From: Xanthobacteraceae bacterium
GTDB taxonomy: Bacteria; Pseudomonadota; Alphaproteobacteria; Rhizobiales; Xanthobacteraceae
NCBI GenBank assembly: GCA_029239875.1
Contig: JARBUD010000003.1
Location: forward strand, 157,360-221,359
Direction: 5' to 3'
DNA length: 64,000 nt
In this document: positions 9,078 through 17,319 of the stretch, piece by piece
Layout of the letters: each line of letters starts with the position of its first letter
How positions within the stretch are numbered: the stretch's first letter is position 1
Translations under genes and position numbers: made by a program
The notes under the pieces: model-generated
Seen by the model: the letters and a program-made list of their open reading frames with translations, nothing else
What the model was told of the DNA's origin: nothing
Databases searched by the model: none

Positions 9078-10697
9078 TCAGGCGGCCTTCTTCACGTCCT
9101 TCACGTCGGTGAAGACGATGCCGGGCCAGCGGTCGCCCGTGTAGCCGATCATAAAGGCCGAGGGGCTGAGGAACACGAGATCGCCGTCGAGGTCCTCTGC
9201 GGTGGAGAGCCGGTTGCCGGCGGCAAACTCGTCGACCCGCTTCGGGTCCTCCGCGGACACCCAGCGGGCGAGCTGGAACTCCGACATGTCGAAGCCGACC
9301 TCGAGGCCGTATTCCGCCTCCAGCCGGTTCTTCAGCACGTCGAGCTGCAGCGGGCCGACTACGCCGACCAGCGCCGGCGAGCCGTCGGTCGGGCGGAACA
9401 CCTGCACCACGCCTTCTTCCGCCATCTCCTGTAGCGCCTGCTTTAGCTTCTTCGCCTTCATCGCGTCGGGCAGTTTTACCCGGCGCAGGATTTCCGGCGC
9501 GAAGCTCGGCACGCCGACGAAGTTGATCTCCTCGCCCTCGGTCAGCGTGTCGCCAATGCGCAGATTGCCGTGGTTGGGGATGCCCACCACGTCGCCGGCA
9601 TAGGCTTCCTCGGCGAGTTGGCGGTTCTGCGCGAAGAAGAATTGCGGCGTCGCAAGGCTCATCGGCTTGCCGGTGCGCACGAGCTTGGCCTTCATGCCGC
9701 GCTGGAGCTTGCCCGAGCACAGTCGCGCAAAGGCGATGCGGTCGCGGTGGTTCGGGTCCATGTTCGCCTGGATCTTGAAGACGAAGGCCGTCATGCGCGG
9801 CTCCTCGGCCTCGACCCTGCGGGCGTCCGCCTGCTGGGCGCGCGGCGGCGGGGCGTAGCGGCCGAGGCCTTCGAGCAGGTCGCCTACGCCGAAATTGCGC
9901 AGCGCCGAGCCGAAGAACACCGGCGTCAGATGCCCTTCGAGGAAGGCGCTGAGCTCGAACGGGTTGCAAACCTCGCGCACGAGGGTCAGCTCCTCGTCCA
10001 GCGCGGTCTCCTCGAGCGTGACGTTGAGCGCGGCGACCTCCGCCATGCTCATCTGCCGCAGCGGTCCGGTCTTGCCCTCGTCGCCATCGAGCAGGCGCAT
10101 GCCGCCGGTGGCGATGTCCATCGTGCCGACGAAGTCGCGCCCGCGCCCGACCGGCCAGGTCATCGGCGTGGTGTCGAGCGCCAGCGTCTTCTCGATCTCG
10201 TCCAGCAGTTCGAACGGATCGCGGCTCTCGCGGTCCATCTTGTTGATGAAGGTGATGATCGGGATGTCGCGCAGGCGGCAGACTTCCAGCAGCTTGCGGG
10301 TGCGCGCCTCGATGCCCTTGGCCGCGTCGATCACCATCACCGCGGCATCGACCGCGGTCAGCGTGCGGTAGGTGTCCTCCGAGAAGTCCTCATGGCCCGG
10401 CGTGTCGAGCAGGTTGAAGACGTGGCCGCCGAACTCGAAGGTCATCACCGAGGTGGCGACCGAAATGCCGCGCTCGCGCTCGATCGCCATCCAGTCCGAG
10501 CGGGTCGAGCGGCGGTCCTTCTTGGCGCGCACCTGGCCGGCGAGCTGGATCGCGCCGCCGAACAGCAGCAGCTTCTCGGTCAGCGTGGTCTTGCCCGCGT
10601 CGGGGTGCGAGATGATCGCGAAGGTGCGCCGGCGGGCGACCTCGAGCGCGATGGGAGACGCCGCCGAATTGGAGGCGGGCTTGCTGATCTGGTCCAT
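9078..10697 (-). CDS. prfC: Peptide chain release factor 3 (RF3)
   Basis: Translational GTPase that removes RF1/RF2 from the ribosome after peptide release. Motifs: SHPDAGKTTLTEKLL (P-loop), the switch I region GISVATSVM, DTPGHEDFSEDTYR (G3) and NKMDRE (G4). Length 539 aa fits the family. The start at MDQISKPA (10697) is preferred over 10757, whose extra 20 residues do not resemble the family. It is monocistronic, with a repeat element upstream. Confidence 0.96.
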   Translation of the reverse strand: MDQISKPASNSAASPIALEVARRRTFAIISHPDAGKTTLTEKLLLFGGAIQLAGQVRAKKDRRSTRSDWMAIERERGISVATSVMTFEFGGHVFNLLDTPGHEDFSEDTYRTLTAVDAAVMVIDAAKGIEARTRKLLEVCRLRDIPIITFINKMDRESRDPFELLDEIEKTLALDTTPMTWPVGRGRDFVGTMDIATGGMRLLDGDEGKTGPLRQMSMAEVAALNVTLEETALDEELTLVREVCNPFELSAFLEGHLTPVFFGSALRNFGVGDLLEGLGRYAPPPRAQQADARRVEAEEPRMTAFVFKIQANMDPNHRDRIAFARLCSGKLQRGMKAKLVRTGKPMSLATPQFFFAQNRQLAEEAYAGDVVGIPNHGNLRIGDTLTEGEEINFVGVPSFAPEILRRVKLPDAMKAKKLKQALQEMAEEGVVQVFRPTDGSPALVGVVGPLQLDVLKNRLEAEYGLEVGFDMSEFQLARWVSAEDPKRVDEFAAGNRLSTAEDLDGDLVFLSPSAFMIGYTGDRWPGIVFTDVKDVKKAA

Positions 10698-10765
10698 GCG
10701 GGCGGATGTGGCAGGGAAGGCGCCGCGGATCAAGGGGCGGCAGGCTTTCCCGCGCACCCAATGTC

Positions 10766-10879
10766 GTCATCCCGGCTGGAGGCGAAGTCGGAGAGCCGGG
10801 ATCGCGTGCCGCCTCAAAGCCCACACGCACAATGCAACCTCATCCTGAGGTGTGCTTAGAAAAAGATGCGCGGGATGAC
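10766..10879. repeat. Cloverleaf palindromic repeat element
   Basis: The ends GTCATCCC and GGGATGAC pair. The left part holds ATCCCGGCT...AGCCGGGAT (9-base arms), and the right part a small hairpin ACCTCA-TCC-TGAGGT. It belongs to the same repeat family as 12608-12688. It lies between the starts and ends of prfC and the ArsC-like gene and has no coding potential of its own. Confidence 0.65.
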
Positions 10880-10899
10880 GGAGCTAGCGGCTGCCGGCC

Positions 10900-11247
10900 T
10901 CAGCCGAACTGCTTCGCGTAGATTTCCGGCTTGAAGCCGACCAGCAGCGTGCCGTCGACGTCGAGCACCGGCCGCTTGATGACGGAAGTGTTGGCCTGCA
11001 TGAGCTTCAGGGCCTTCACCTCGTCGATGTTCGCCTTGTCGTCGTCGGGCAGGCCGCGGAAGGTGGTCCCAGTTCGGTTGAGCAGCACTTCCCAGCCGAC
11101 CTTGCCGGCCCATTCCTTCAGATGCGCCGCGTCGATGCCGGAGGCCTTGTAGTCGTGGAATTCATAAGCGACGCCGTGCGCGTCCAGCCAGGCGCGCGCC
11201 TTCTTCATCGTGTCGCAATTCTTGATGCCGTAGATGGTGACGCTCAC
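10900..11247 (-). CDS. ArsC/Spx-like (YffB-type) thioredoxin-fold protein
   Basis: 115 aa, starting with GTG at 11247 preceded by GGAGGA. The N-terminal block VTIYGIKNCDTMKKARAWL has a single Cys (CDTMKKA), followed by YEFHDYKASGID and LLNRTGTTFRGL. These are marks of the YffB/ArsC-Spx family. Relatives of this clade are glutathione-linked reductases or unassigned. The Cys-x2-Cys disulfide of Spx is absent. There are no arsenic genes nearby, so arsenate reduction should not be assumed. Confidence 0.85.
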   Translation of the reverse strand: MSVTIYGIKNCDTMKKARAWLDAHGVAYEFHDYKASGIDAAHLKEWAGKVGWEVLLNRTGTTFRGLPDDDKANIDEVKALKLMQANTSVIKRPVLDVDGTLLVGFKPEIYAKQFG

Positions 11248-11333
11248 GCCAATCCTCCGTCCGCAACGCAAGTCGCGCCGGTCATAGCGCCGGCGCGACT
11301 GTCGCGATAGTTCGGCCGTCGAACGTCGGAGGG

Positions 11334-11555
11334 TCAGTTGGCGACGGCGGCGCCGATCGCACCGCCGGCGACCGCACCGATGCCCGCGCCCCAGGCGGCG
11401 CCGGTGCCGCCGCTGGCAATGCCGCCGATCACTGCGCCCGTGCCCGCGCCGATCAGCGCGCCGGTGCCGGCGCTGCGCTGAGTGGTGGTGCAGCCGGCCG
11501 CGGCCAGAGCAATGATGGCGACGGCGGCGACCTTGACGGCGACGGACTTGGACAT
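11334..11555 (-). CDS. Glycine-zipper outer-membrane lipoprotein
   Basis: 73 aa. A lipoprotein signal (VAVKVAAVAIIALAAAGC) is followed by TTTQRSAGTGALIGAGTGAVIGG and further GxxxG repeats, a glycine-zipper of the SmpA/17-kDa-antigen or YMGG type. Such small lipoproteins insert hairpins in the outer membrane; no specific role is known. The start ATG is at 11555. Monocistronic. Confidence 0.85.
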   Translation of the reverse strand: MSKSVAVKVAAVAIIALAAAGCTTTQRSAGTGALIGAGTGAVIGGIASGGTGAAWGAGIGAVAGGAIGAAVAN

Positions 11556-11732
11556 CGGGTACTCCCCCAGTTGAATCGCCGGCAGGATATCGCCCGATAC
11601 CGCCGCGTACAATCGCACCGCCATGCGACTCCACGGCTCGCATGATCGTGCCTGCAATTCACGCAGGAAAAGCGTATGATGGGAGCAACCGCAGGACGCA
11701 GAACGATCCGGCGGGCTGCCCGGGAGGCTCCC

Positions 11733-12587
11733 ATGCATCGTGCCATCCATCGTCGCATCCGCCTGATCTTCGCCGTCGCCGTCTTCTCGGCCCTCGCCAT
11801 TTCGGCCGCCGCCGAAGTGCAGGCGCAGGAGGCGAACACCGACGCCACCTGGCAGTCGCTGAAGCCCGACGTGTTCGGCGAGCGGCGCATCGACGAGAAG
11901 AGCCCGCTGGTGCGGCTCACCGCGCCGGTCCGCGCCGAGGACGCCGCCATGGTGCCGATCGAGGTCGAGGTGATACTGCCCGCCGGCGATCCGCGCACGG
12001 TGAAGAAGCTCACCCTCATCGTCGACGAGAACCCGGCGCCGGTCGCCGCCACCTTCAGCTTCGGCGGCGAGCGGCGCGACCTGACGCTGGGCACCCGGCT
12101 GCGAGTGAATTCCTACTCCTTCATCCGCGCCGTCGCCGAGACCAGCGACGGCGAGCTGCACATGGCGGCACGCTATGTGAAGGCCTCGGGCGGCTGCTCG
12201 GCGCCGGCGCTGAAGGATGAGGAGACCGCGCTGAAGAACATCGGCCAGATGAAGTTGCGCGTGGTCGACGCCGCCAAGGCGGGTGAGAAGATCGGCGACG
12301 CCACCAAGGCGAACCGCGTCTCGCAATTGCAGCTGATGATCCGGCACCCGAACTATTCCGGGCTGCAGATGGACCAGGTCACCCGGCTCTACATCCCGGC
12401 GAAATTCGTCGACGCCATCGACGTGAAGCAGGGTGACGAGCTGGTGTTCTCCATGGTGGGCGGCATCTCGCTGAGCGAGGACCCGGCGATCCAGTTCTCC
12501 TACGAGCCGACCGGCAAGGCGATCCATGTCGACGCCGCCGACACCGACGGGCGCAAGTTCGAGGGCGGCCTCAAGCCGGCGGGGTGA
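11733..12587 (+). CDS. Quinoprotein-associated SoxYZ-like carrier protein
   Basis: 284 aa exported protein: a signal peptide ends at VQAQ near residue 32, then come a SoxY-like immunoglobulin-type domain and a SoxZ-like domain in one chain. The only Cys of the mature protein is Cys155 in the SGGCSAP loop. It resembles the covalently loaded GGC Cys of SoxY, but is internal rather than terminal. This fusion family is known to accompany PQQ-dependent dehydrogenase clusters (quinoprotein relay system) rather than the sox pathway. It is convergent with the pqqE-side genes and 1.3 kb from pqqE. GGGAGG precedes ATG 11733. The cargo is unknown. Confidence 0.88.
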   Translation: MHRAIHRRIRLIFAVAVFSALAISAAAEVQAQEANTDATWQSLKPDVFGERRIDEKSPLVRLTAPVRAEDAAMVPIEVEVILPAGDPRTVKKLTLIVDENPAPVAATFSFGGERRDLTLGTRLRVNSYSFIRAVAETSDGELHMAARYVKASGGCSAPALKDEETALKNIGQMKLRVVDAAKAGEKIGDATKANRVSQLQLMIRHPNYSGLQMDQVTRLYIPAKFVDAIDVKQGDELVFSMVGGISLSEDPAIQFSYEPTGKAIHVDAADTDGRKFEGGLKPAG

Positions 12588-12607
12588 GCGCACCCCGCAG
12601 GAGCAGT

Positions 12608-12688
12608 GTCATGGCCGGCCTTGGGCCGGCCATCCACGACTTTCCCAGTCCCTAAAACGTGGATGCCCGGGCCAAGCCCGGGCATGAC
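12608..12688. repeat. Four-arm cloverleaf palindromic repeat
   Basis: Nested perfect complements: outer GTCATG/CATGAC, left hairpin GGCCGGCC-TTG-GGCCGGCC, middle arm ATCCACG/CGTGGAT around a 19-base loop, and right hairpin GCCCGGGC-CAA-GCCCGGGC. Together they draw a tRNA-like cloverleaf in single strands. It lies between convergent genes (SoxYZ-like carrier and an exported protein) and could also slow transcription from both sides. Confidence 0.8.
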
Positions 12689-12742
12689 GATGTTCGTGTG
12701 GCGATGTTCATGTGACCATGGCGCCGCGCCAGCGCTGGCGCC

Positions 12743-13195
12743 TCAATAGAAGCAGGTCACCTCGGCTTCCGCCTGGGCGCGGCGCATCTCGGCGACGATG
12801 TCGCGGAACATGCCGGTGGAACGGAACACTTCCGACGCCTGCCCCGGCACCTGCACCATGCGCAGGATGGTCTCGGCCTCCTGGTACTTCTCATAGGGCA
12901 GGATGGTGGCGATGGTGTCGATGGAGCAGGAGCACTTCTCCAGCGCCGGCCGGCTCTGGCCGTTCGCCGCCATGCAGCCGAAGATGTAGTCGGCGCGGGC
13001 GACGGTGGGATAGTCGTTGATCAGCCCGGCCGTAGGCGCCTGCGGCGCCGCCTTGGTGACGCCGGGGGTCACGCCCGGCGCGATGCCGAGCCCCGGCGTC
13101 TGGCCGCCGTCCTGCGCGAGAGCAGCGCCGGCCAACGCCAGTGTCATCAGGCCCACGACCAGGGTGCGCGCGGCGTTGCGCGTGGCTTTGCTCAT
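12743..13195 (-). CDS. Exported protein of unknown function in the pqq cluster
   Basis: 150 aa. A signal peptide (TLVVGLMTLALAGAALAQ) is followed by a Gly/Pro-rich stretch with repeated GVTPGV, then a helical domain with four Cys: FGCMAANGQSRP, EKCSCSIDTI and the C-terminal VTCFY. The Cys pattern suggests two disulfides or a metal/heme-free binding site; no CxxCH heme motif is present. It is downstream of pqqE and the 222-aa exported protein on the same strand and is probably cotranscribed. I do not recognise a named family. Confidence 0.75.
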   Translation of the reverse strand: MSKATRNAARTLVVGLMTLALAGAALAQDGGQTPGLGIAPGVTPGVTKAAPQAPTAGLINDYPTVARADYIFGCMAANGQSRPALEKCSCSIDTIATILPYEKYQEAETILRMVQVPGQASEVFRSTGMFRDIVAEMRRAQAEAEVTCFY

Positions 13196-13217
13196 TGGCG
13201 ATCCTCCGTGCGGCCGC

Positions 13218-13886
13218 CTATTTCGCCGCCGGCGCGGCGGCGCCGGTCAGCGTCAGGCTGGTCTCGATGATGTTCGACGTGCCGTCCTTGGCCGGCGTCA
13301 CCACGCGGATGGCGTAGATCCCGCCCGGCACCTGGTCGGAGAACAGGAACTCGTAGTGCCGGCCGGCCAGCTCCTGCAGCTTGTCCTTGTTCGGGTCGCC
13401 GGCGAAGGGCTGCATGCTGAGCTTCCAACCCTCGATCTCGCGCCCGTCATAGGTGAAGCGCGCCGGCTCCACCGTGCCGTCGGCGAGATGATCGCGCACG
13501 CGGTTGCGGATGTAGAACGGGCTGCCCTTGCTGAGCTGCGCCATCTCCTTGACGTCGCGCTCCAGCAGCACCAGGGCGATCGGGTTGCCGTTCATGGTCG
13601 GGAACGGGCCGGCCTCGCCTTCCTTGTCGCCGCGGCGGATGACGACGTCGGCGACGCGCTTGGAGGTGTCCTCCGGCGGCGCGGTGACCTGCATCGCCAT
13701 GGTCTCGTCGAAGCCCTCGCCGAGATCCGCCTTGCTGGTCGCGTGCCTGTAGGCGTAGTTCAGCGTCGTTCCCGGCGCGACCCGCATCAGATAGGGCGTG
13801 TCGAAGAACAGTTCGGTCGCCGTCGGCGCGGCGAAGGCCGCGGTGGTGAAGAATAAGGCCGCGAGCGCGCCCGCAATACGCAACAT
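13218..13886 (-). CDS. Exported protein of unknown function downstream of pqqE
   Basis: 222 aa with a short signal peptide (MLRIAGALAALFFTTAAFA). The mature part is beta-rich with no Cys, and includes TPYLMRVAPGTTLNYAYRH and GREIEGWKLSMQPF. It resembles periplasmic one-domain proteins but no catalytic motif is seen. The gap to pqqE is 14 bases and to the next gene 22 bases, so it looks like part of the pqqABCDE transcript. Its genomic position implies a role in periplasmic quinoprotein function or assembly; this is inference. Confidence 0.75.
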   Translation of the reverse strand: MLRIAGALAALFFTTAAFAAPTATELFFDTPYLMRVAPGTTLNYAYRHATSKADLGEGFDETMAMQVTAPPEDTSKRVADVVIRRGDKEGEAGPFPTMNGNPIALVLLERDVKEMAQLSKGSPFYIRNRVRDHLADGTVEPARFTYDGREIEGWKLSMQPFAGDPNKDKLQELAGRHYEFLFSDQVPGGIYAIRVVTPAKDGTSNIIETSLTLTGAAAPAAK

Positions 13887-13900
13887 GAGCCGTGCTCCCG

Positions 13901-15043
13901 TCAGTTGTTCCGGTCCGGCGTCATATAGCGCCGGTAATCATATTCCGCCTCGCCGGTCGCCGCGTCCGCCTCGGCCAGCGCCAGCATGTGGGCGTGCAGC
14001 GGCGACTTGTGGCAGGCCGGATCGGTGGCTGCGGCATCGCCGGCGATCGCCATCGCCTGGCAGCGGCAGCCGCCCCAGTCGAGCTCCTTGCGCTCGCAGC
14101 TCTTGCAAAGGTCAGGCATCCAGTCGGTGCCGCGGAAGGCGTTGAAGGCGGGCGAATTCAGCCAGACATCGCTCAGCGAATGCTCGCGCACGTTCCAGAA
14201 GTCGAGGTTCGGGATGGTCTCGGCCGCGTGGCAGGGCAGCACCTTGCCCGAAGGCGTCACGTTGAGCGACTGCCGGCCCCAGCCATTCATGCAGGGCTTG
14301 GGGTACTTGGCGTAATAATCCGGCACCACCGCGTCGATGGTCAGCTTGCCCTTGAGACGCGCGCGGGCCTCCTCCACCACGTCGAGCGCCCAGAACACCT
14401 GCTCGCGGGTCGGCATCAGCGCGCCGCGGTTGCGAAGCGCCCAACCATAATATTGCGAATGGGCGATCTCGATGCGCTTGGCGTCGAGCTCCAGCGCCAG
14501 CTCGATGAAGGCCGGGATCTGGTGGATGTTCGCCCGGTGCACCACCGAATTGATGGTCAGCGGCAGGCCGAGCCGGCGCACCTCGCGCGCCACCGCCAGC
14601 TTCCTCTCATGCGCGCCGCGGAAGTTCGAGACCTTGTCGGTGATCTCCGCCGTCGCGCCCTGGAAGGAGAGCTGCACATGGTCGATGCCGGCATCGGAGA
14701 TCGACTGTAGCCGCTCCGGCGTCACGCCGACGCCGGCGGTGATGAGGTTGGTGTAGATGCCGACCTCGACGCAGTGGCGGATCATGTCCTCCAGATCGCG
14801 GCGGGCCGTGGGCTCGCCGCCGGACAGGTGCACCTGCAGCACGCCAAGCTTGGCGGCCTCGGAGAACACGCGCTTCCAGGTGTCGAGGTCGAGCTCGACA
14901 TTGCGCCGGTCGAGCTCGACCGGATTCGAGCAATAGGGGCATTGCAGCGGGCAGCGATGCGTCAGCTCCGCCAGCATGCCGTAAGGCGCGGGCGGTGCGG
15001 GGCGTGCCAGCGGGGTGGTCAGCGGCTGGGCGACGATATTCAT
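13901..15043 (-). CDS. pqqE: PQQ biosynthesis radical SAM enzyme PqqE
   Basis: 380 aa radical SAM protein that cross-links the Glu and Tyr side chains of the PqqA peptide. The SAM-cluster Cys triad is C31-x3-C35-x2-C38 in [13 protein letters not shown]. The C-terminal SPASM-type auxiliary-cluster Cys lie in [21 protein letters not shown] and neighbours. ATG 15043 overlaps the pqqD stop by 4 bases, implying coupled translation. PqqE needs PqqD to present the peptide. Upstream in-frame codons overlap pqqD and are not used. Confidence 0.97.
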   Translation of the reverse strand: MNIVAQPLTTPLARPAPPAPYGMLAELTHRCPLQCPYCSNPVELDRRNVELDLDTWKRVFSEAAKLGVLQVHLSGGEPTARRDLEDMIRHCVEVGIYTNLITAGVGVTPERLQSISDAGIDHVQLSFQGATAEITDKVSNFRGAHERKLAVAREVRRLGLPLTINSVVHRANIHQIPAFIELALELDAKRIEIAHSQYYGWALRNRGALMPTREQVFWALDVVEEARARLKGKLTIDAVVPDYYAKYPKPCMNGWGRQSLNVTPSGKVLPCHAAETIPNLDFWNVREHSLSDVWLNSPAFNAFRGTDWMPDLCKSCERKELDWGGCRCQAMAIAGDAAATDPACHKSPLHAHMLALAEADAATGEAEYDYRRYMTPDRNN

Positions 15044-15351
15044 GACGCCGCATCCCCTATTACCGGGTTCGTCACCTCGATCATGCCCTTCTCCACCAGC
15101 CCGGCGAGGAAGGCGTCGACGTCGGTGGCGACGCGCGCGCGATCGACGGTGAAGGCGCTCGCCAGTTCGTCGACGATGGTGTCGATGGAGCGGACTCCAT
15201 CGACCTTCTTGAGGATCTCCACCGCGACCGGATCCGGGTTGAGCACGCGCTCGGGCGCGAGCAGCACCCACTGCCCGCGCGCCTCGTCATTGCGCAGCCG
15301 CACGCCGCGCGCGAGCCTCGGAATTCCGGTCGTGGCGAGGGTCTCGGTCAT
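15040..15351 (-). CDS. pqqD: PqqA-binding chaperone PqqD
   Basis: 103 aa winged-helix-like peptide chaperone that binds PqqA and delivers it to PqqE. Landmarks are [27 protein letters not shown] and [26 protein letters not shown]. It overlaps pqqC and pqqE by 4 bases at each end. A separate pqqD, not fused to pqqC, is present. Confidence 0.96.
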   Translation of the reverse strand: MTETLATTGIPRLARGVRLRNDEARGQWVLLAPERVLNPDPVAVEILKKVDGVRSIDTIVDELASAFTVDRARVATDVDAFLAGLVEKGMIEVTNPVIGDAAS

Positions 15352-16085
15352 CGCGTCTCCTTCGGCACGAAGGCGCCGGGATAAGCCAGTTTCGGCTCGA
15401 CATAGGCGAAATAGAGCGCGTCGAGCTGCACCCAGAGCACGTTACACTTGAACTCCAGCGCGCGGATGGCCGCTTCCTGCTGCTCCGGCGTGCGGGCGTG
15501 CCGCTTGACGTAGTCGAGCGCGAAGTCCGCATCGCGCGGCGCCTGCGTCAGGCGCTTGTCGAAATAGGCGAGCGTCTCCTTCGAGACGAAATCATAGTTC
15601 TTCAGCATGCCGGCCACACGCTCGCCGATGATGCCGGGCGAGAACATCTCCGTGAGCGAGGAGGCGATGGCCTCCAGCAGGCTCTTCTCGCGCACGAAAT
15701 GCACATAGGCATCTACCGCGAAGCGGGTGGCGGGCAGCAGGCCGCGCAGCGAGGTGACGTAGTCCTGGTCCAGGCCCAGCCCGTCGGTGAGCTTCAGCCA
15801 GCGGGCGATGCCGCCCTCCCCCTCATGGTCGCCGTCATGGTCGATGATGCGCTGGCGCCAGACGCGGCGCAGGTCCGCGTCCTCCATGCGGGCGAGGATG
15901 GAGGAATCCTTCACCGGGATCATCGCCTGGTAGTAGTAGCGGTTCAGCGCCCAGGCCTGCACCTGGCCGAAATCCAGTTCGCCGCCATGCAGCAGCTTAT
16001 GGAAGGGGTGCAAATTGTGGTAGCGGCGCTTGCCGACATCGCGCAGGCGCTCTTCAAGTTCATTCGGCGAAAGAAGCGTAGTCAT
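15348..16085 (-). CDS. pqqC: Pyrroloquinoline-quinone synthase PqqC
   Basis: 245 aa, heme-oxygenase-like fold. It catalyses the final ring closure and eight-electron oxidation to PQQ with O2 and no metal. Family blocks include YHNLHPFHKLLHGGEL, NRYYYQAMIPVKDSSILARM, RVWRQRIIDHDGDHEGEGG and LEAIASSLTEMFSPG. ATG 16085 overlaps the pqqB stop by 4 bases; the ORF could extend to 16121 but that would overlap pqqB more deeply. Confidence 0.97.
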   Translation of the reverse strand: MTTLLSPNELEERLRDVGKRRYHNLHPFHKLLHGGELDFGQVQAWALNRYYYQAMIPVKDSSILARMEDADLRRVWRQRIIDHDGDHEGEGGIARWLKLTDGLGLDQDYVTSLRGLLPATRFAVDAYVHFVREKSLLEAIASSLTEMFSPGIIGERVAGMLKNYDFVSKETLAYFDKRLTQAPRDADFALDYVKRHARTPEQQEAAIRALEFKCNVLWVQLDALYFAYVEPKLAYPGAFVPKETR

Positions 16086-17020
16086 AGGGCGATCTCCATC
16101 CCATCTTGAGCGATCTCCCATCCGGCTTTATTTGCCGTGATCCGCTCTTTCGAGCCATCAACAAGCACCGGATTGGTGTTGTTGATGTGAACATAGATTT
16201 TACGCCCCACATTGACTTGGCGCAAAGCTTCGATCGAACCATTTTCGCCCGACATCGACATGTGTCCCATGCGCGTGCCGGTCTTGGTGCCGACGCCGGA
16301 GACGATCATCTCGTCGTCCTGCCACAGCGTGCCGTCGAACAGCACGACGTCGGCGCCCTCGAGGCGGGTGCGCAGCGCGTCGGTCATCGTCGCGCAGCCG
16401 GGAATGTAGAGGACGCGGACATCGCCGGCGCGCAATTCGACGCCGATGGTCTGCTCGCCTTCGATGTCCGTGGCGAGCGCGCCCTTTTCCGCCTCCTCGC
16501 GCGCCTCGAGATAGAGCGCGATCTTGCCGGGAACCGGGAAGATCGTCGCGGTGACGCCCTCCACCAGCCCGAAGCTCTCGCCGAGCTCAACCGGACGGCG
16601 CGTCACCACGCCTTCCGCCAGCACGTCGAAGGCGCTGCTCGAACGCAGCACCTGGTGGACGGCGGGCGTCGCCAGCAGCGTGAAAGGCTGCGCCTCGCGC
16701 AGGCTCAGCAGCCCGGCGACGTGGTCGATATCGGCATTGGTGAGCAGCACGGCGTTGACCGGCGAGTGCCGGCTTCCTTCGCGCGGATGCAGGGCCGGCA
16801 CGGCCTGTATCTGCGACAGGATTTCTGGGGCGCAGTTCACCAGCGCCCAGTTCAGCCCGTCGGCGCTGACGGCGATCGACGCCTGCGTGCGACGGCGTAC
16901 GCGCTCATCGCCGGCCCAGGCGAGCGAGCAGACGGGGCACCGGCAGTTCCACTGCGGGAATCCGCCGCCCGCCGCCGAGCCGAGGACGACGAGCCTGAAG
17001 CGGGACGGGGACGTGAGCAC
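16082..17020 (-). CDS. pqqB: PQQ biosynthesis protein PqqB
   Basis: 312 aa metallo-beta-lactamase-fold protein, an iron-dependent hydroxylase in PQQ synthesis. The N terminus VVLGSAAGGGFPQWNCRCPVC is diagnostic (Cys residues of the structural zinc site). NADIDHVAGLLSLRE is the variant metal-binding motif and SMSGENGSIEAL lies near the end. It lies 38 bases after pqqA and overlaps pqqC by 4 bases. Confidence 0.96.
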   Translation of the reverse strand: MLTSPSRFRLVVLGSAAGGGFPQWNCRCPVCSLAWAGDERVRRRTQASIAVSADGLNWALVNCAPEILSQIQAVPALHPREGSRHSPVNAVLLTNADIDHVAGLLSLREAQPFTLLATPAVHQVLRSSSAFDVLAEGVVTRRPVELGESFGLVEGVTATIFPVPGKIALYLEAREEAEKGALATDIEGEQTIGVELRAGDVRVLYIPGCATMTDALRTRLEGADVVLFDGTLWQDDEMIVSGVGTKTGTRMGHMSMSGENGSIEALRQVNVGRKIYVHINNTNPVLVDGSKERITANKAGWEIAQDGMEIAL

Positions 17021-17058
17021 CGGCTACCCGATTATCGCGCCAACCCGCCCCTTTAGGC

Positions 17059-17136
17059 TCAGAAGTCAGCCGGATAGTAGGCGTTGACTTCCATGCCGAC
17101 GCAGACTTCGACAATGCGCGGAGTGGTCCAGGCCAT
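17059..17136 (-). CDS. pqqA: PQQ precursor peptide PqqA
   Basis: 25-residue peptide, too short for ordinary ORF calling. It starts MAWTTPRIVEV and ends EVNAYYPADF. Glu16 and Tyr20 form the conserved E-x3-Y pair that is cross-linked and excised as the PQQ skeleton. A strong GAGGAGG ribosome site lies about 6 bases before the ATG. It is the first gene of pqqABCDE; its own promoter should lie in the 183-base gap to the response-regulator gene, which contains the tandem octamers at 17171-17190. Confidence 0.95.
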   Translation of the reverse strand: MAWTTPRIVEVCVGMEVNAYYPADF

Positions 17137-17170
17137 ATCTTCCTCCTCGATCTTCGGCTTCCTTTTACTT

Positions 17171-17190
17171 CATAAGAAGATCATAAGAAG
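17171..17190 (-). promoter_or_regulatory. Tandem TTCTTATG direct repeat upstream of pqqA
   Basis: In the pqqA direction the sequence reads CTTCTTATG-AT-CTTCTTATG, two identical 9-mers with an 11-base period, 35-54 bases before the pqqA ATG. Near-identical octamers with the same period and orientation stand before the lut operon (24470-24488). One helical turn spacing is what a dimeric response regulator would use. Candidate activator site; not experimentally known to me. Confidence 0.55.
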
Positions 17191-17319
17191 CCAAGTTGAT
17201 TTGCGGTTATTACACCGCTTTAGTAGTGTGGTGATGATTTTCGACTTCGTCAAGAAAGACAACGTCGATAAATCTCCAGGCGCACATTATACCAGAACCT
17301 CTGGGGCAACGCCGGTATA

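Noticed and set aside
8218..9969. 583-aa frame across the cyclase and prfC
   Set aside because: Shifted-frame shadow; RF3 is read in another frame with all GTPase motifs.
10900..11247. Arsenate reductase call for the ArsC-fold protein
   Set aside because: It matches the YffB/Spx-like branch and has no ars neighbours, so arsenate activity is unsupported.
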